From NCBI RefSeq assembly GCF_002019735.1, contig NZ_KV917378.1:1049869-1113868 (forward strand): DNA of 64,000 bases, given 5' to 3'. Within the stretch, counting starts at the first letter, position 1. Each line of letters begins with the position of its first letter. The stretch is from Salipaludibacillus agaradhaerens (GTDB taxonomy: Bacteria; Bacillota; Bacilli; Bacillales; Salisediminibacteriaceae). The notes under the pieces were generated by a model. That model saw only the letters and a list, made by a program, of their open reading frames with translations, made no database searches and had not been told where the DNA came from. This document shows positions 35,445-43,848 of the stretch, piece after piece. The position numbers and the translations under genes were made by a program.

Positions 35445-35452
35445 ATATCGGC
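35445..35452 (-). promoter_or_regulatory. Sigma-D-like -10 element upstream of the flagellin paralogue
   Basis: GCCGATAT on the reverse strand is a perfect sigma-D -10, 33 bases before the start. The expected TAAA at 15 bases upstream is missing, so activity is uncertain. Confidence 0.35.
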
Positions 35453-35540
35453 AATTAATGAATCATTCAGGACTGTTTTTTTTGACTTTTTTCTTTTTTA
35501 TTCCTAGTTGAACCAATTTCACCATACATAACACACCTAT

Positions 35541-35698
35541 ATAACGTTTCTTCAATCAATGGGCGTTTTCGCCCTTCTCCCACTGATTGTTAGTTGAGTC
35601 AATCAGGACATGAGCGGCCGTTAGCTCTCATCTAAATAGATTTAGCTCCCTCTCTATTTTGGGAGGCGGGAGCTTTACGGACGGATATTTGTGATAAA
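35541..35698 (+). repeat. Dispersed structured repeat, copy C (most complete)
   Basis: Order of elements: a hairpin CAATCAATGGG...CCCACTGATTG; the box TTGAGTCAATCAGGAC; AGCGGCCGTTAGCT, whose CCGTTAGCT can pair with AGCTTTACGG about 50 bases later; CTAAATAGATTTAG; GCTCCC paired with GGGAGC; and a 3' TTTGTGATAAA end. It ends about 70 bases before the S9 peptidase start, in a divergent intergenic region. Confidence 0.85.
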
Positions 35699-35768
35699 AT
35701 TATTTCGGAAATCGAATTTTTTTGATACGATAATATTTATAATTACATCATTATGAGAGGAGTCATTC

Positions 35769-37751
35769 ATGGTTAAAAAAAGACGTATCACTCCCTTTGA
35801 TTTGCGAAATATGAATGTGTTAAGTGAACCTCAATTTTCCCCTCAAGGTGACAAAGTTGCGTTTATTCGGCAATATATCACCGAAGATGATGAGTATCTC
35901 TCTCACTTATTTATGCAGGATACTTCTCAAGAAGTGGCTAAACAATGGACGTTTGGCAATGGCACTGTGTTAAATCCACGTTTTTCTCCGGACGGCAACT
36001 GGCTCGTATATGTCGCTATACATGAAAAAAATCAACAGCCTCAACTCTATTTAATGGCTGTGGACGGCGGCGAAGGGAAATGTATTACAAACCTTGTAGG
36101 CGGAGCCACGCAACCTGTATGGTCACCTGATTCTTCAAAAATTTTATTTGCTACAAAATTTGAAAAAGGCCGTGCAACAGTTAAGGGAGAGGCTCCTTTA
36201 CGTGATGAAAAGCCTCAGCCTCTCGTTGTGGACAATATTAAATATAAGTCGGATGCGGACGGTTTTTTCGATAATAAGTATAAACAGCTAGCTCTTTATA
36301 ATATGGTAGATGAAACGGTTCATTTCTTAACAGATGACAATGTTCATCACGAACCCGGACACTGGTCTCCAGACAGCCAATTGATCACGTATACCTCTAA
36401 TAAACACGGAGAAGAGTATCTATTATCAGATGTTTATGTGCTAGATATTTCCAAGTTAGAGCGCCGCTGTCTTACTAATGGAGTCGGATTGTTTAAGCAC
36501 GGCAACTTCTCTCCTGACGGTCAGTATGTCGCTTGTATCGGACACGAAAAAGACTATGCAGGAGCTACTCAATCAAAACTATGGCTTATTGAACTTGCAT
36601 CATTACATCGCATATGTCTCACCGCTGATTGGGATGTACATATTGGTGATGTAGCTATCGGTGATCTCAGCTCTGGACATCCTTCCCTTGGCCCTCTATG
36701 GTCAGAAGATAATACATGTCTTTACGTGCTATCAAGTACAGCAGGAAATACGAATTTATTTCAAGTTTCCTTAAATAAGGAAATTAAGAAGATAACGACT
36801 GGCGAACACCACATGTATGCCTTTCATATCCATGAAAGAACAAATCAAGCTGTAGCTGCCATCAGTTCACCTACCAACCCCGGTGAATTATTTCTTATAA
36901 ATTTAACTGCTTGTGACATGGCCGCTTTTACAACGATGAATAAACCATTATTAGATTCAGTTTATTTACAAGAACCTGAAGAAATAGTATGTAAAAGTCG
37001 TGATGGTTTGGCTGTTCAAGGATGGCTATTAAAGCCATATAACTATAAAGAAGGCGAAAGTTATCCAGGGATTCTTCAGATCCACGGTGGCCCTCATGCT
37101 ATGTATGCTAATACTTTTTTTCATGAATTTCAGCTTCTAGCGGCCGAAGGTTATACCGTTTTCTATTGTAACCCCCGTGGAAGTCACGGTTATGGGCAAG
37201 CTTTCGTCAATGCTTGCCGCGGGGATTATGGGGGTATGGATTATGAAGATATAATGGCTTTTACTGATACTATTCTTGCAAAATATCCTTGGATAGATAA
37301 AGAGCGTCTTGGCGTGACAGGTGGTAGCTACGGCGGCTTTATGACAAATTGGATAACGAGCCATACTCACCGTTTTAAAGCTGCCGCTACTCTTCGGTGT
37401 ATTTCTAATTGGATCAGTTTCTACGGGGTTAGTGACATAGGCTATTTCTTTACAGAGTGGGAAATTGGCGCTGACTTTCTCGATGATCCTGATAAACTGT
37501 GGAAGCATTCCCCACTAAAATATGTTAATGATATTGAAACACCCTTATTAATTATGCATGGAGAACACGATTATCGCTGTCCGATAGATCAAGCGGAACA
37601 ACTATTCATATCATTAAAGCAACGTGGGAAGGAGACGAGGTTTGTAAGATTTCCTGAGGCCAATCATGAATTATCTCGGAGTGGCCCTCCTCATTTACGA
37701 TTTGCACGACTAGAAGAGCTTATAAATTGGTTCAACACACACTTAAACTAA
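35769..37751 (+). CDS. S9 family peptidase (acylaminoacyl-peptidase/prolyl-oligopeptidase type)
   Basis: A 660-residue protein. An N-terminal beta-propeller (about 1-390) has repeated DPD-type motifs such as FSPDGNWLVYVA, WSPDSSKILFAT and FSPDGQYVACIG. The C-terminal alpha/beta-hydrolase domain has the nucleophile in GGSYGGFM (about Ser 521), Asp in HGEHDYRCP (about 602) and His in EANHELSR (about 634). Such enzymes trim N-acylated or small peptides in the cytoplasm; no signal peptide is present. The ATG follows AGAGGAG. It is monocistronic, with a terminator after it. Confidence 0.93.
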   Translation: MVKKRRITPFDLRNMNVLSEPQFSPQGDKVAFIRQYITEDDEYLSHLFMQDTSQEVAKQWTFGNGTVLNPRFSPDGNWLVYVAIHEKNQQPQLYLMAVDGGEGKCITNLVGGATQPVWSPDSSKILFATKFEKGRATVKGEAPLRDEKPQPLVVDNIKYKSDADGFFDNKYKQLALYNMVDETVHFLTDDNVHHEPGHWSPDSQLITYTSNKHGEEYLLSDVYVLDISKLERRCLTNGVGLFKHGNFSPDGQYVACIGHEKDYAGATQSKLWLIELASLHRICLTADWDVHIGDVAIGDLSSGHPSLGPLWSEDNTCLYVLSSTAGNTNLFQVSLNKEIKKITTGEHHMYAFHIHERTNQAVAAISSPTNPGELFLINLTACDMAAFTTMNKPLLDSVYLQEPEEIVCKSRDGLAVQGWLLKPYNYKEGESYPGILQIHGGPHAMYANTFFHEFQLLAAEGYTVFYCNPRGSHGYGQAFVNACRGDYGGMDYEDIMAFTDTILAKYPWIDKERLGVTGGSYGGFMTNWITSHTHRFKAAATLRCISNWISFYGVSDIGYFFTEWEIGADFLDDPDKLWKHSPLKYVNDIETPLLIMHGEHDYRCPIDQAEQLFISLKQRGKETRFVRFPEANHELSRSGPPHLRFARLEELINWFNTHLN

Positions 37752-37784
37752 ATCGACTAGAAAGACGGTGACTCAAGCTAACTT

Positions 37785-37822
37785 AAGAGCTAGGCTCACT
37801 TTTAAGTGAGCTTCTAGCTCTT
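37785..37822. terminator. Bidirectional hairpin between the S9 peptidase gene and thiF
   Basis: AAGAGCTAG/CTAGCTCTT outer arms and CTCACTT/AAGTGAG inner arms form a 16-bp interrupted stem, with an additional CTAAC/GTTAG pair outside. The T tract is weak, but the convergent position supports termination. Confidence 0.75.
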
Positions 37823-37849
37823 TAATGTTAGTTGTCCAATGGCTACCGT

Positions 37850-38869
37850 TTAATCTAGCAATTGATAATAAAGAATTTTAGCTTCTAATAAGGAAGAAGT
37901 ACCATGTATGAACACCCGTCCATCTTTAAACAGAACTAAACGAAATTTACCTAATGAACAAAAAAGTAAATGTCTATTCTTTGAAACATGGCCTCCCCAC
38001 ATCACTAATATACGTTCACTGTCATCAAAATTGCGTTCAACCGTGACTGGCGGACGAATTTGAACCGTATTTCTTCCACACAATACTGCTACCTTCGTTT
38101 GGAAATGATAGTTTAAATAAGGATAAATACGTTTCTTACCGCAAGAAGTACACGACTCTTTCTTTAATTTATTGACCTGTAAATAAGAATGCTCATTTTT
38201 CCACAAATCAAAAGAAGCGAGAGTGGATCTAAAAGTCGTCTGATCACCAATCAAGAGTTTAAGTGCTTCTGTTGTTTGATAAGCTGTTACCATATGCACG
38301 ACTGGATTGACAATTCCTTGTGTATCACAAGTAGCTCCTCCTATTTCAAGAGAATCTAGTAGACAATTTAAACAGGGTGTAACACCAGGAATAATGGTGA
38401 AGCTTAATCCATAGCTTCCAACACATGCGCCAAAGATCCAAGGAATATTGTACTTAATCGCTGTATCATTAATAATAAAACGGGTTTGAAAATTGTCGCA
38501 GCTATCAATGATTAAATCTACTCCTCTGATCAATTCCGCTAATTCCTCTACGCCAACATCTGAAACAAAGGCATTTATGGTCACTTCAGAATTAATTGCT
38601 TCTAATCTTTGTTTTGCTGCAATAGCCTTAGGTAATCTATTAGCCACATCTTTCTCATCATAAAGGGATTGTCGTTGAAGATTACTCATCTCTACGTAAT
38701 CACGATCAACAATTGTTAATTCTCCTACCCCGCTTCTCACGAGATTTTCAGCATTAACACTCCCTAATGCTCCAAGACCAATACATAAAACATGCTTATT
38801 TTTTAATCTCTCTTGACCTTGTTCACCAATTGGTTCAAAAAACATCTGTCTTGAATAACGACTTGACAT
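37850..38869 (-). CDS. thiF: ThiF, sulfur-carrier adenylyltransferase
   Basis: A 339-residue E1-like enzyme that adenylates the C-terminus of ThiS for sulfur transfer in thiazole synthesis. It has the nucleotide loop CIGLGALGSVNAENLVRSGVG (in parts, about residues 30-50), DRDYVEMSNLQRQ (about 55-67) and DSCDNFQTRF (about 121). Zinc-binding CxxC pairs lie at CLNCL (about 169) and CTSCGKK (about 242). The C-terminal ~90 residues extend beyond the core domain. It is the last gene of the thiG-thiH-tenI-thiS-thiF operon. Confidence 0.93.
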   Translation of the reverse strand: MSSRYSRQMFFEPIGEQGQERLKNKHVLCIGLGALGSVNAENLVRSGVGELTIVDRDYVEMSNLQRQSLYDEKDVANRLPKAIAAKQRLEAINSEVTINAFVSDVGVEELAELIRGVDLIIDSCDNFQTRFIINDTAIKYNIPWIFGACVGSYGLSFTIIPGVTPCLNCLLDSLEIGGATCDTQGIVNPVVHMVTAYQTTEALKLLIGDQTTFRSTLASFDLWKNEHSYLQVNKLKKESCTSCGKKRIYPYLNYHFQTKVAVLCGRNTVQIRPPVTVERNFDDSERILVMWGGHVSKNRHLLFCSLGKFRLVLFKDGRVFIHGTSSLLEAKILYYQLLD

Positions 38870-38884
38870 GGTTCCCCTCTCCTT

Positions 38885-39085
38885 TTAGCCGCCCCCAACG
38901 AATTGCACAATCTCTATTACATCTTGCTCAGAAATAACTGTTGTCTCTCGTTCATTTGTAGTTAATATTGAGCGATTCAGTTCAATGACAACTTGTTTAT
39001 TACTTAATTTGAGATAATCAAGTAATTCTTCTGCCGTCATGCCTCGTGGCAGTTCTTCTTCTTTTCCATTAATGTGTACTAGCAT
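38885..39085 (-). CDS. thiS: ThiS sulfur carrier
   Basis: A 66-residue ubiquitin-fold protein ending in FVGGG, whose terminal Gly-Gly is thiocarboxylated by ThiF. The start is ATG 39085, seven bases after AGGAGGAGG; the longer frame to 39163 would lie within tenI. The start overlaps the end of tenI by 17 bases. Confidence 0.92.
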   Translation of the reverse strand: MLVHINGKEEELPRGMTAEELLDYLKLSNKQVVIELNRSILTTNERETTVISEQDVIEIVQFVGGG

Positions 39086-39698
39086 GTGGCATCCTCCTCC
39101 TAAAATCTTTGACAGCTGAAAGCAGGTCAGCACTCTCCCATATCCCGGACATGACCGCAACACCTTTTGCCCCCATGTAAAAAACCTTCTTTACATTATC
39201 TGGTCTAATCCCTCCAATAGCAATAACAGGAATAGCCACTTCTTTAGTTATCTCTTGTAAAGAGGTCAGACCACGAGGTAAAAGAGCTCTTTTTGATGGA
39301 GAGTCAAAAATGTGGCCAAACATGATGCTGTCTGCACCGTTTTCTTCCTCTTTCATCGCTTCTCTTAATGAGTGAACAGACTTCCCTACATGTAAAGTGG
39401 GAAATGTTCGCTTAACATCCGCCGTATCAATACTTTGGTAATTAAGCTGAACCCTCTTTACTTGCTTTGTCAGAGCGACATCAACACGATCATTTACAAT
39501 AATCTTGTCTAACTGGATGCCCGCTTGCAGCATATGATCTATGCAGTGAGACAGATCCTTCGCTGAAGTTGCTTTTTCTCTTAAATGAAAGTAATCAACA
39601 TACGAATCAATTAAAGTAGCTTTTTCCACAAATTTTGTTAACGGCATTTTCCCATTTGAAATGACATGGATCTCGTTATTTATTAATGTCTTTTTCAT
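39069..39698 (-). CDS. tenI: Thiazole tautomerase TenI
   Basis: A 209-residue TIM-barrel protein related to ThiE. It carries HLREK (about residues 38-42), IIVNDRVDVAL (about 64), VGKSVHSLREA (about 102), FGHIFDSPSKR (about 126) and PVIAIGGIRPDNV (about 151), with the catalytic His region typical of TenI rather than of thiamine-phosphate synthase. TenI aromatises the ThiG product. It overlaps thiH through an ATGA junction. Confidence 0.87.
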   Translation of the reverse strand: MKKTLINNEIHVISNGKMPLTKFVEKATLIDSYVDYFHLREKATSAKDLSHCIDHMLQAGIQLDKIIVNDRVDVALTKQVKRVQLNYQSIDTADVKRTFPTLHVGKSVHSLREAMKEEENGADSIMFGHIFDSPSKRALLPRGLTSLQEITKEVAIPVIAIGGIRPDNVKKVFYMGAKGVAVMSGIWESADLLSAVKDFRRRMPHASTH

Positions 39699-40798
39699 AT
39701 AAGCTGCCAGTCTTTCATTACAGGTGAATAATTGGCTTGCTGTAAATGTTCTTTGACTTCTTTCACAGATCGCTCATCAGAGATGTCAAATTGACTTTGT
39801 GTAACATCAGGTTCAGAATATCCGCCTACTACTGTCGAGGACTCTGCTGACATTTTTGTAACCCCAAGTGGAATCAAATTATTTCGCAATGTTGCTCGCT
39901 CTCTTGTAGAAAGGGTAATGCCAGCCCTCGGTAAAAATAATCTTGCTGCCACAATAGCTTGAACTAAATGTTTGTCGGTAATCATCACTTTCGGTTTATA
40001 GCTTCCTGCATGAGGGCGAAGCCTAGGAAATGAGACACTTACTTCTGTTTCAGGAAAGGTTTGTTGAAGGTATGCTGCATGGAGCCCTGTTATAAAGCAC
40101 TCTTTTCGCCACTCATCAAGCCCAAGTAAAGCACCAATATTGACTGTCCTCATACCAGCAGCTGCTGCCCGTTCAGGTGTTTGCAAACGATAACGGAAAT
40201 CTCTTTTTGGTCCAGCAGTATGAATCTCACTGTAAACCTTCTCATCATAAACTTCTTGATAAACGGTAACACCATCTATCCCTGCTTTCACTAATTTCTG
40301 ATAATCTAACGTGTCCATCGGTTGAATTTCAATTGAGATAGACGCAAAATAGTCTTTTAAAATTGACATGCTTTCTATTAAATACGCCACTGAAGAATGA
40401 TTTCTAGACTCTCCAGATAATAAAATAATGTGTTGAATTCCTCTATCGGAAATGATCTCTGCTTCTTTTCTTACTTCATCCATCGTCAGACGTCTTCGAG
40501 GAAAAGAATTATCTACACTAAAACTACAATATTTACAAATATTCACACAGTAGTCAGACAAATATAATGGTTGAAAAAGCAACATCGTTTTACCAAAATG
40601 CTGAACAGTTAACTGATGTGCTTTCTGAGCCATAACTTCTAAGTACGCTTCTGCCGCAGGAGACAGAAGTTTTAAAAAATCATGTTCATCTATTCTTGAT
40701 TTAGTTAAAATCGTCTCAATCTCACTGGGAGATATTGATGCGAGATGATCAGCGATAGGCAACCCTTTTAAGTGTTGTAGTTTGTCATAAAAACTCAC
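39695..40798 (-). CDS. thiH: 2-Iminoacetate synthase ThiH (radical SAM)
   Basis: A 367-residue radical-SAM enzyme that splits tyrosine to give dehydroglycine for thiazole synthesis. The cluster motif is CVNICKYC (Cx3Cx2C, about residues 85-92), followed by LLSGES (about 127) and the C-terminal thiamine-type radical-SAM domain. The GTG start follows AGGAG at seven bases. Most bacilli use the oxygen-dependent ThiO instead, so ThiH suggests thiazole synthesis that can run without oxygen. Confidence 0.93.
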   Translation of the reverse strand: MSFYDKLQHLKGLPIADHLASISPSEIETILTKSRIDEHDFLKLLSPAAEAYLEVMAQKAHQLTVQHFGKTMLLFQPLYLSDYCVNICKYCSFSVDNSFPRRRLTMDEVRKEAEIISDRGIQHIILLSGESRNHSSVAYLIESMSILKDYFASISIEIQPMDTLDYQKLVKAGIDGVTVYQEVYDEKVYSEIHTAGPKRDFRYRLQTPERAAAAGMRTVNIGALLGLDEWRKECFITGLHAAYLQQTFPETEVSVSFPRLRPHAGSYKPKVMITDKHLVQAIVAARLFLPRAGITLSTRERATLRNNLIPLGVTKMSAESSTVVGGYSEPDVTQSQFDISDERSVKEVKEHLQQANYSPVMKDWQLI

Positions 40799-41046
40799 AA
40801 TATGTCTCCTCTCTCCTGTTTTTTAAGAGCCATTTTCACAATACATACCACTAAATGTTTTTCGCCATTAGCTCTTCAGACAGTCAGCTGATCCTTCGGG
40901 GCATCATCTTTTACTGGATGCCTTTTTAGAGTGTGTGCAGAGACGATATAGCACGTTAGGCTTGTTCACGTTAAGATTTCAATTCTGCCGTTCATATAGC
41001 TTAATCTCATATTTGCCTCTTCATTTTTACAGGGAGCGATAATTTT
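40799..41046. other. Unusually long gap between thiG and thiH
   Basis: 248 bases inside an otherwise tight operon. No gene is visible. A GGCATC...GATGCC hairpin (about 40901-40922) is followed by TTTTT on the plus strand, i.e. opposite to the operon. An antisense or small plus-strand transcript ending there is possible but has no other support. Confidence 0.4.
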
Positions 41047-41820
41047 TTAATCTAAAAACCCTGTTAATGGTGACGAAGCTTGAGCTTTTAAAGAGGTAGA
41101 GCCAAAACCTGATAAATAGCTTATCCTCCCTGCTTTAACTGCTAAATCAAATGCTCGCGCCATCTGAACTGGATCACCTGCTGTAGCAATTGCCGTATTA
41201 ACAAGAACAGCATCAGCTCCCATTTCCATCGCCTCTGCAGCTTCTGATGGCTTTCCAATACCTGCATCCACAATAATTGGTACTGACAATTCATCAATCA
41301 TCATTTGGATCATCTCTTTCATACGGAGTCCTCTATTGGACCCTATTGGTGATCCTAAGGGCATAACAACTTCGGCTCCCGCTTCTATCATTCTCTTACC
41401 TGCCATCAAATCAGGACTCATATAGGGTAGGACCACAAATCCCTCCTTTACTAAAGTATCTGTCGCCTTTAACGTCTCCTGGTTATCAGGTAATAAATAT
41501 TTCTGATCTGAAATGACCTCAATCTTCACCCAATTTCCTAAGCCAGAAGCTCTCGCAAGCCTTGCGATTCTTATTGCTTCTTCCGCAGTTCGAGCACCTG
41601 ACGTATTAGGCATCAGTATGATATTATCTGGTATTAATCTAACGATATCCTCTTCCTCGTTTTCAAAATTCACCCGTCTCATTGCTACAGTTACAACTTG
41701 AGTAGCTGCATGCTTAATCGCTTCCTCCATAACACGATGATCCCCATACTTGCCCGTGCCTAGAAACAAACGATTCTTAAGTTTTTTTCCACCAATAATT
41801 AGCGTGTCTTCATTCGTCAT
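41047..41820 (-). CDS. thiG: Thiazole synthase ThiG
   Basis: A 257-residue TIM-barrel enzyme that builds the thiazole phosphate from DXP, dehydroglycine and ThiS thiocarboxylate. Motifs: FLGTGKYG (about residues 19-26), VTVAMRRVN (about 43), [13 protein letters not shown]-like [12 protein letters not shown] (about 71), [14 protein letters not shown] (about 98, with the Schiff-base Lys), [11 protein letters not shown] (about 155) and [21 protein letters not shown] (in parts, about 180-200). It is the first gene of the operon, directly under TPP riboswitch control. Confidence 0.95.
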   Translation of the reverse strand: MTNEDTLIIGGKKLKNRLFLGTGKYGDHRVMEEAIKHAATQVVTVAMRRVNFENEEEDIVRLIPDNIILMPNTSGARTAEEAIRIARLARASGLGNWVKIEVISDQKYLLPDNQETLKATDTLVKEGFVVLPYMSPDLMAGKRMIEAGAEVVMPLGSPIGSNRGLRMKEMIQMMIDELSVPIIVDAGIGKPSEAAEAMEMGADAVLVNTAIATAGDPVQMARAFDLAVKAGRISYLSGFGSTSLKAQASSPLTGFLD

Positions 41821-41851
41821 CGTTATATCACCATCCTTAATTTACTGCATT

Positions 41852-41882
41852 AAAAAAAGCGCCCTTGCAAAAAGGTGCGCTT
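41852..41882 (-). terminator. Riboswitch-controlled terminator upstream of thiG
   Basis: On the reverse strand, AAGCGCACCTT pairs with AAGGGCGCTT, followed by TTTTTTT, about 30 bases before thiG. This is the expression platform of the TPP riboswitch. Confidence 0.85.
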
Positions 41883-41909
41883 AAATAAACATTAAACTCT
41901 TAAACTAAC

Positions 41910-42006
41910 GTCTATTAAGCTTCCCTCCGCTGGTATTACCCATTTCAGGTTCAAAGAGTTGGAAAAATTCCTCTCAGCCGTCCTGTAGAACGGCACCCCT
42001 AGCTAG
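41910..42006 (-). ncRNA. TPP riboswitch (THI element)
   Basis: Reading the reverse strand: AGGGGTGCC, a variable helix, GGCTGAGAGG, then TTTGAACCTGAA, and GGGTAATACCAGCGGAGGGA, all in the consensus order of the TPP aptamer. Binding of thiamine pyrophosphate should favour the terminator at 41852-41882 and lower expression of the whole thi operon. The sequence between aptamer and terminator can act as anti-terminator (GTTAGTTTAAGAG). Confidence 0.96.
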
Positions 42007-42044
42007 TAAATCTATTCATTTAAGTATGGAAAAAAAAATAAGTT

Positions 42045-42287
42045 CTACTGTTCAAAAAGATCTTCTTCAGTGATTCTTTTTAGAAATTGACTACTTTCTG
42101 ACTCGTCCATCTCTAAATCAATTTCTTGTCCCGGCTGGAGAGACAATGCCAAAACACCTAAAAGACTTTTTGCATCAATCACCCAGTGATCTTTTTTTAT
42201 AATAACCTTTCCGGAGACTTGACTGGCTTGGTTGACAAAAAAGCTTGCAGACTCAGCAAAAATAGGCTTTTTAACTGTTAACTTCAT
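42045..42287 (-). CDS. HPr-like protein lacking the active-site histidine
   Basis: An 80-residue protein with the HPr fold pattern. The region that is GIHARPA in HPr reads PIFAESA here, so both the phosphorylated His15 and the Arg17 are gone. The regulatory-serine region is kept as AKSLLGVLALSLQPGQEI (compare LKSIMGVMSLGIAKGAEI in HPr), with the Ser46 equivalent at about residue 41. Like Crh it cannot carry phosphate for sugar uptake, but it might be phosphorylated on serine. The gene follows a CGGAGGTG ribosome site. Confidence 0.75.
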   Translation of the reverse strand: MKLTVKKPIFAESASFFVNQASQVSGKVIIKKDHWVIDAKSLLGVLALSLQPGQEIDLEMDESESSQFLKRITEEDLFEQ

Positions 42288-42555
42288 CCTTACACCTCCG
42301 TTCTGTTCTGCTCACATTATATCCAAAATTTGCCCAGATGCCAAGTGGAATTTTCCAATTGTATCTAATATTTAACCCTTTCTCAGCTAAAGTTTGATAT
42401 GATGACATTAATAAGTCCATATGTATGAGGAATTTTTCTGTTATAACTTTTATTCCCACCCAGTGACTGACAAATATAAACATCGCTCCTTCATTCATGA
42501 GATTTCTTACACTTTCCTTGATAAGCGATAATAACGCAGTTTTCCTCTCCTATCA

Positions 42556-42712
42556 TAAAACGAACCTTTAATCAGTGGGTGTATTGGTTCTTTCCCCACC
42601 AATTTGTAGTTGAGTCAATCAGGACTCTAGCGGCCGTTAGCTACCGCTAAATATATTTATCTCCCCTCTCATTTTTGAAGCGGGGGTTTTACGGACGATT
42701 ATCTCTGATAAA
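42556..42712 (+). repeat. Dispersed structured repeat, copy D
   Basis: Elements: AAACGAACCTTTAATCAGTGGG, a CCCCACC partner, TTGAGTCAATCAGGAC, TAGCGGCCGTTAGCT, CTAAATATATTTA, CTCCCC paired with GGGGG, TTTTACGGACG, and TTATC-TCT-GATAA. It ends 25 bases before the NUDIX gene start. The other part of the 42288-42737 gap shows no supported gene. Confidence 0.85.
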
Positions 42713-42737
42713 TTGAATGAAAGGATGACTTATCAAC

Positions 42738-43367
42738 ATGGAACTCATGCCTCAATCATTAAGAGAACATTTTAGACAAAAGAAAGCAAAGTTATTAGAC
42801 ATGAATAATTTTGTTTCAGCTGCTATTACAGTACCATTTATCGAACGGGACAATGAACTACATCTTGTATTTCAAATTCGATCACAACATGTTTCTCAGC
42901 CAGGGGAAATTTGTTTTCCTGGGGGAAAAGTAGAAGAGGGTGATACCTCTCTCAAGGAAACCGCTGTGAGAGAGTTAACCGAAGAATTAGGAATAGAAGA
43001 AAATAATGTGAGTATAATGGGGGAACTTGACTATATCGTCACACCTTTTAAATTAATCGTTTATCCTTTTTCAGGTATTATCTCTTCAGAAGCAACCTTC
43101 CAAGTGAGTAAAAAAGAGGTGGAAGATATTATTATAGCACCTGTAAGTGAATTACTAGTATTACCACGAGAAGAACATTATATAAGATTAAGTTTAAAGC
43201 CTGATAACAGCTTTCCTTATCATCTTATTCCAGAAGGAGAAAATTACAAATGGCGCACAGGTTACGTTACAGAACACTTTTATAACTATAATGGCCATAT
43301 CATTTGGGGGTTGACTGCGAGAATTTTAACACATGTACTTGACGAGATAAAAGAAGCTAATACGTAA
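42738..43367 (+). CDS. NUDIX hydrolase, probable CoA pyrophosphatase
   Basis: A 209-residue protein. The NUDIX box reads GGKVEEGDTSLKETAVRELTEELGI in parts (about residues 62-86). It is preceded by the CoA-specific element QIRSQHVSQPGEICFPGG (about 46-63), as in NudL/YeaB enzymes that split coenzyme A into phosphopantetheine and adenosine 3',5'-diphosphate. The ribosome site (AAAGGATG) is about ten bases from the ATG. Confidence 0.88.
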   Translation: MELMPQSLREHFRQKKAKLLDMNNFVSAAITVPFIERDNELHLVFQIRSQHVSQPGEICFPGGKVEEGDTSLKETAVRELTEELGIEENNVSIMGELDYIVTPFKLIVYPFSGIISSEATFQVSKKEVEDIIIAPVSELLVLPREEHYIRLSLKPDNSFPYHLIPEGENYKWRTGYVTEHFYNYNGHIIWGLTARILTHVLDEIKEANT

Positions 43368-43444
43368 CTAACTATATCCTAAACGGTAGCAATCAACTAA
43401 ATTATTTACTGACTCAAAAAAGCATTTCGTACAATGGATTAAAA

Positions 43445-43485
43445 ACTATGAAAACGAGTCTATCCTTTATGAAGGATAAACTCGT
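43445..43485 (-). terminator. Terminator of the yrhC-like gene
   Basis: ACGAGT-TATCCTT pairs with AAGGATA-ACTCGT around a 4-base loop. TTTTCATAGTTTTT follows on the reverse strand. Confidence 0.8.
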
Positions 43486-43509
43486 GGTAGGATCTATCTA
43501 TTTATTAAG

Positions 43510-43743
43510 CTAGTCCTCTTCCTTCAAGAGCAACTGTTGCGTTTTAACTGCTACACCATGTAGGGAAACCGATAAGACTAACAATCCACCTACAGCTGCT
43601 AACAGCCAACCTTGTGACATTACTGCTTGTTTGGGCAAAACAGTACCGATCATCAAAAAACCAGAAAGGGCAATTAATATAAAAGCAAAGCGACGGTAAT
43701 CGTCAACTTTATCTTTCAATTGCTTTATTTGACTGTCTGTCAT
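43510..43743 (-). CDS. yrhC: YrhC-like small membrane protein
   Basis: A 77-residue protein with two hydrophobic segments (about residues 17-36 and 46-63) and charged ends. The size, topology and position downstream of mtnN match YrhC, the last gene of the B. subtilis yrrT-mtnN-mccA-mccB-yrhC operon, whose function is unknown. In this window mccA and mccB are missing between the two. The start is ATG 43743, six bases after GAGGTG. Confidence 0.7.
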   Translation of the reverse strand: MTDSQIKQLKDKVDDYRRFAFILIALSGFLMIGTVLPKQAVMSQGWLLAAVGGLLVLSVSLHGVAVKTQQLLLKEED

Positions 43744-43848
43744 GCTATTCACCTCAATCAACTTCAAGATTGTTTTAAACTAGATTAAGTATAACATGAC
43801 AAAACAGTCGCTTACTCTTGTAATTTTTCCCTCTATTATTTTACGCCT

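Noticed and set aside
42271-42498. 75-codon minus-strand frame upstream of the HPr-like gene
   Set aside because: Weak start context, no domain pattern, and overlap with the well-supported ribosome site of the HPr-like gene.
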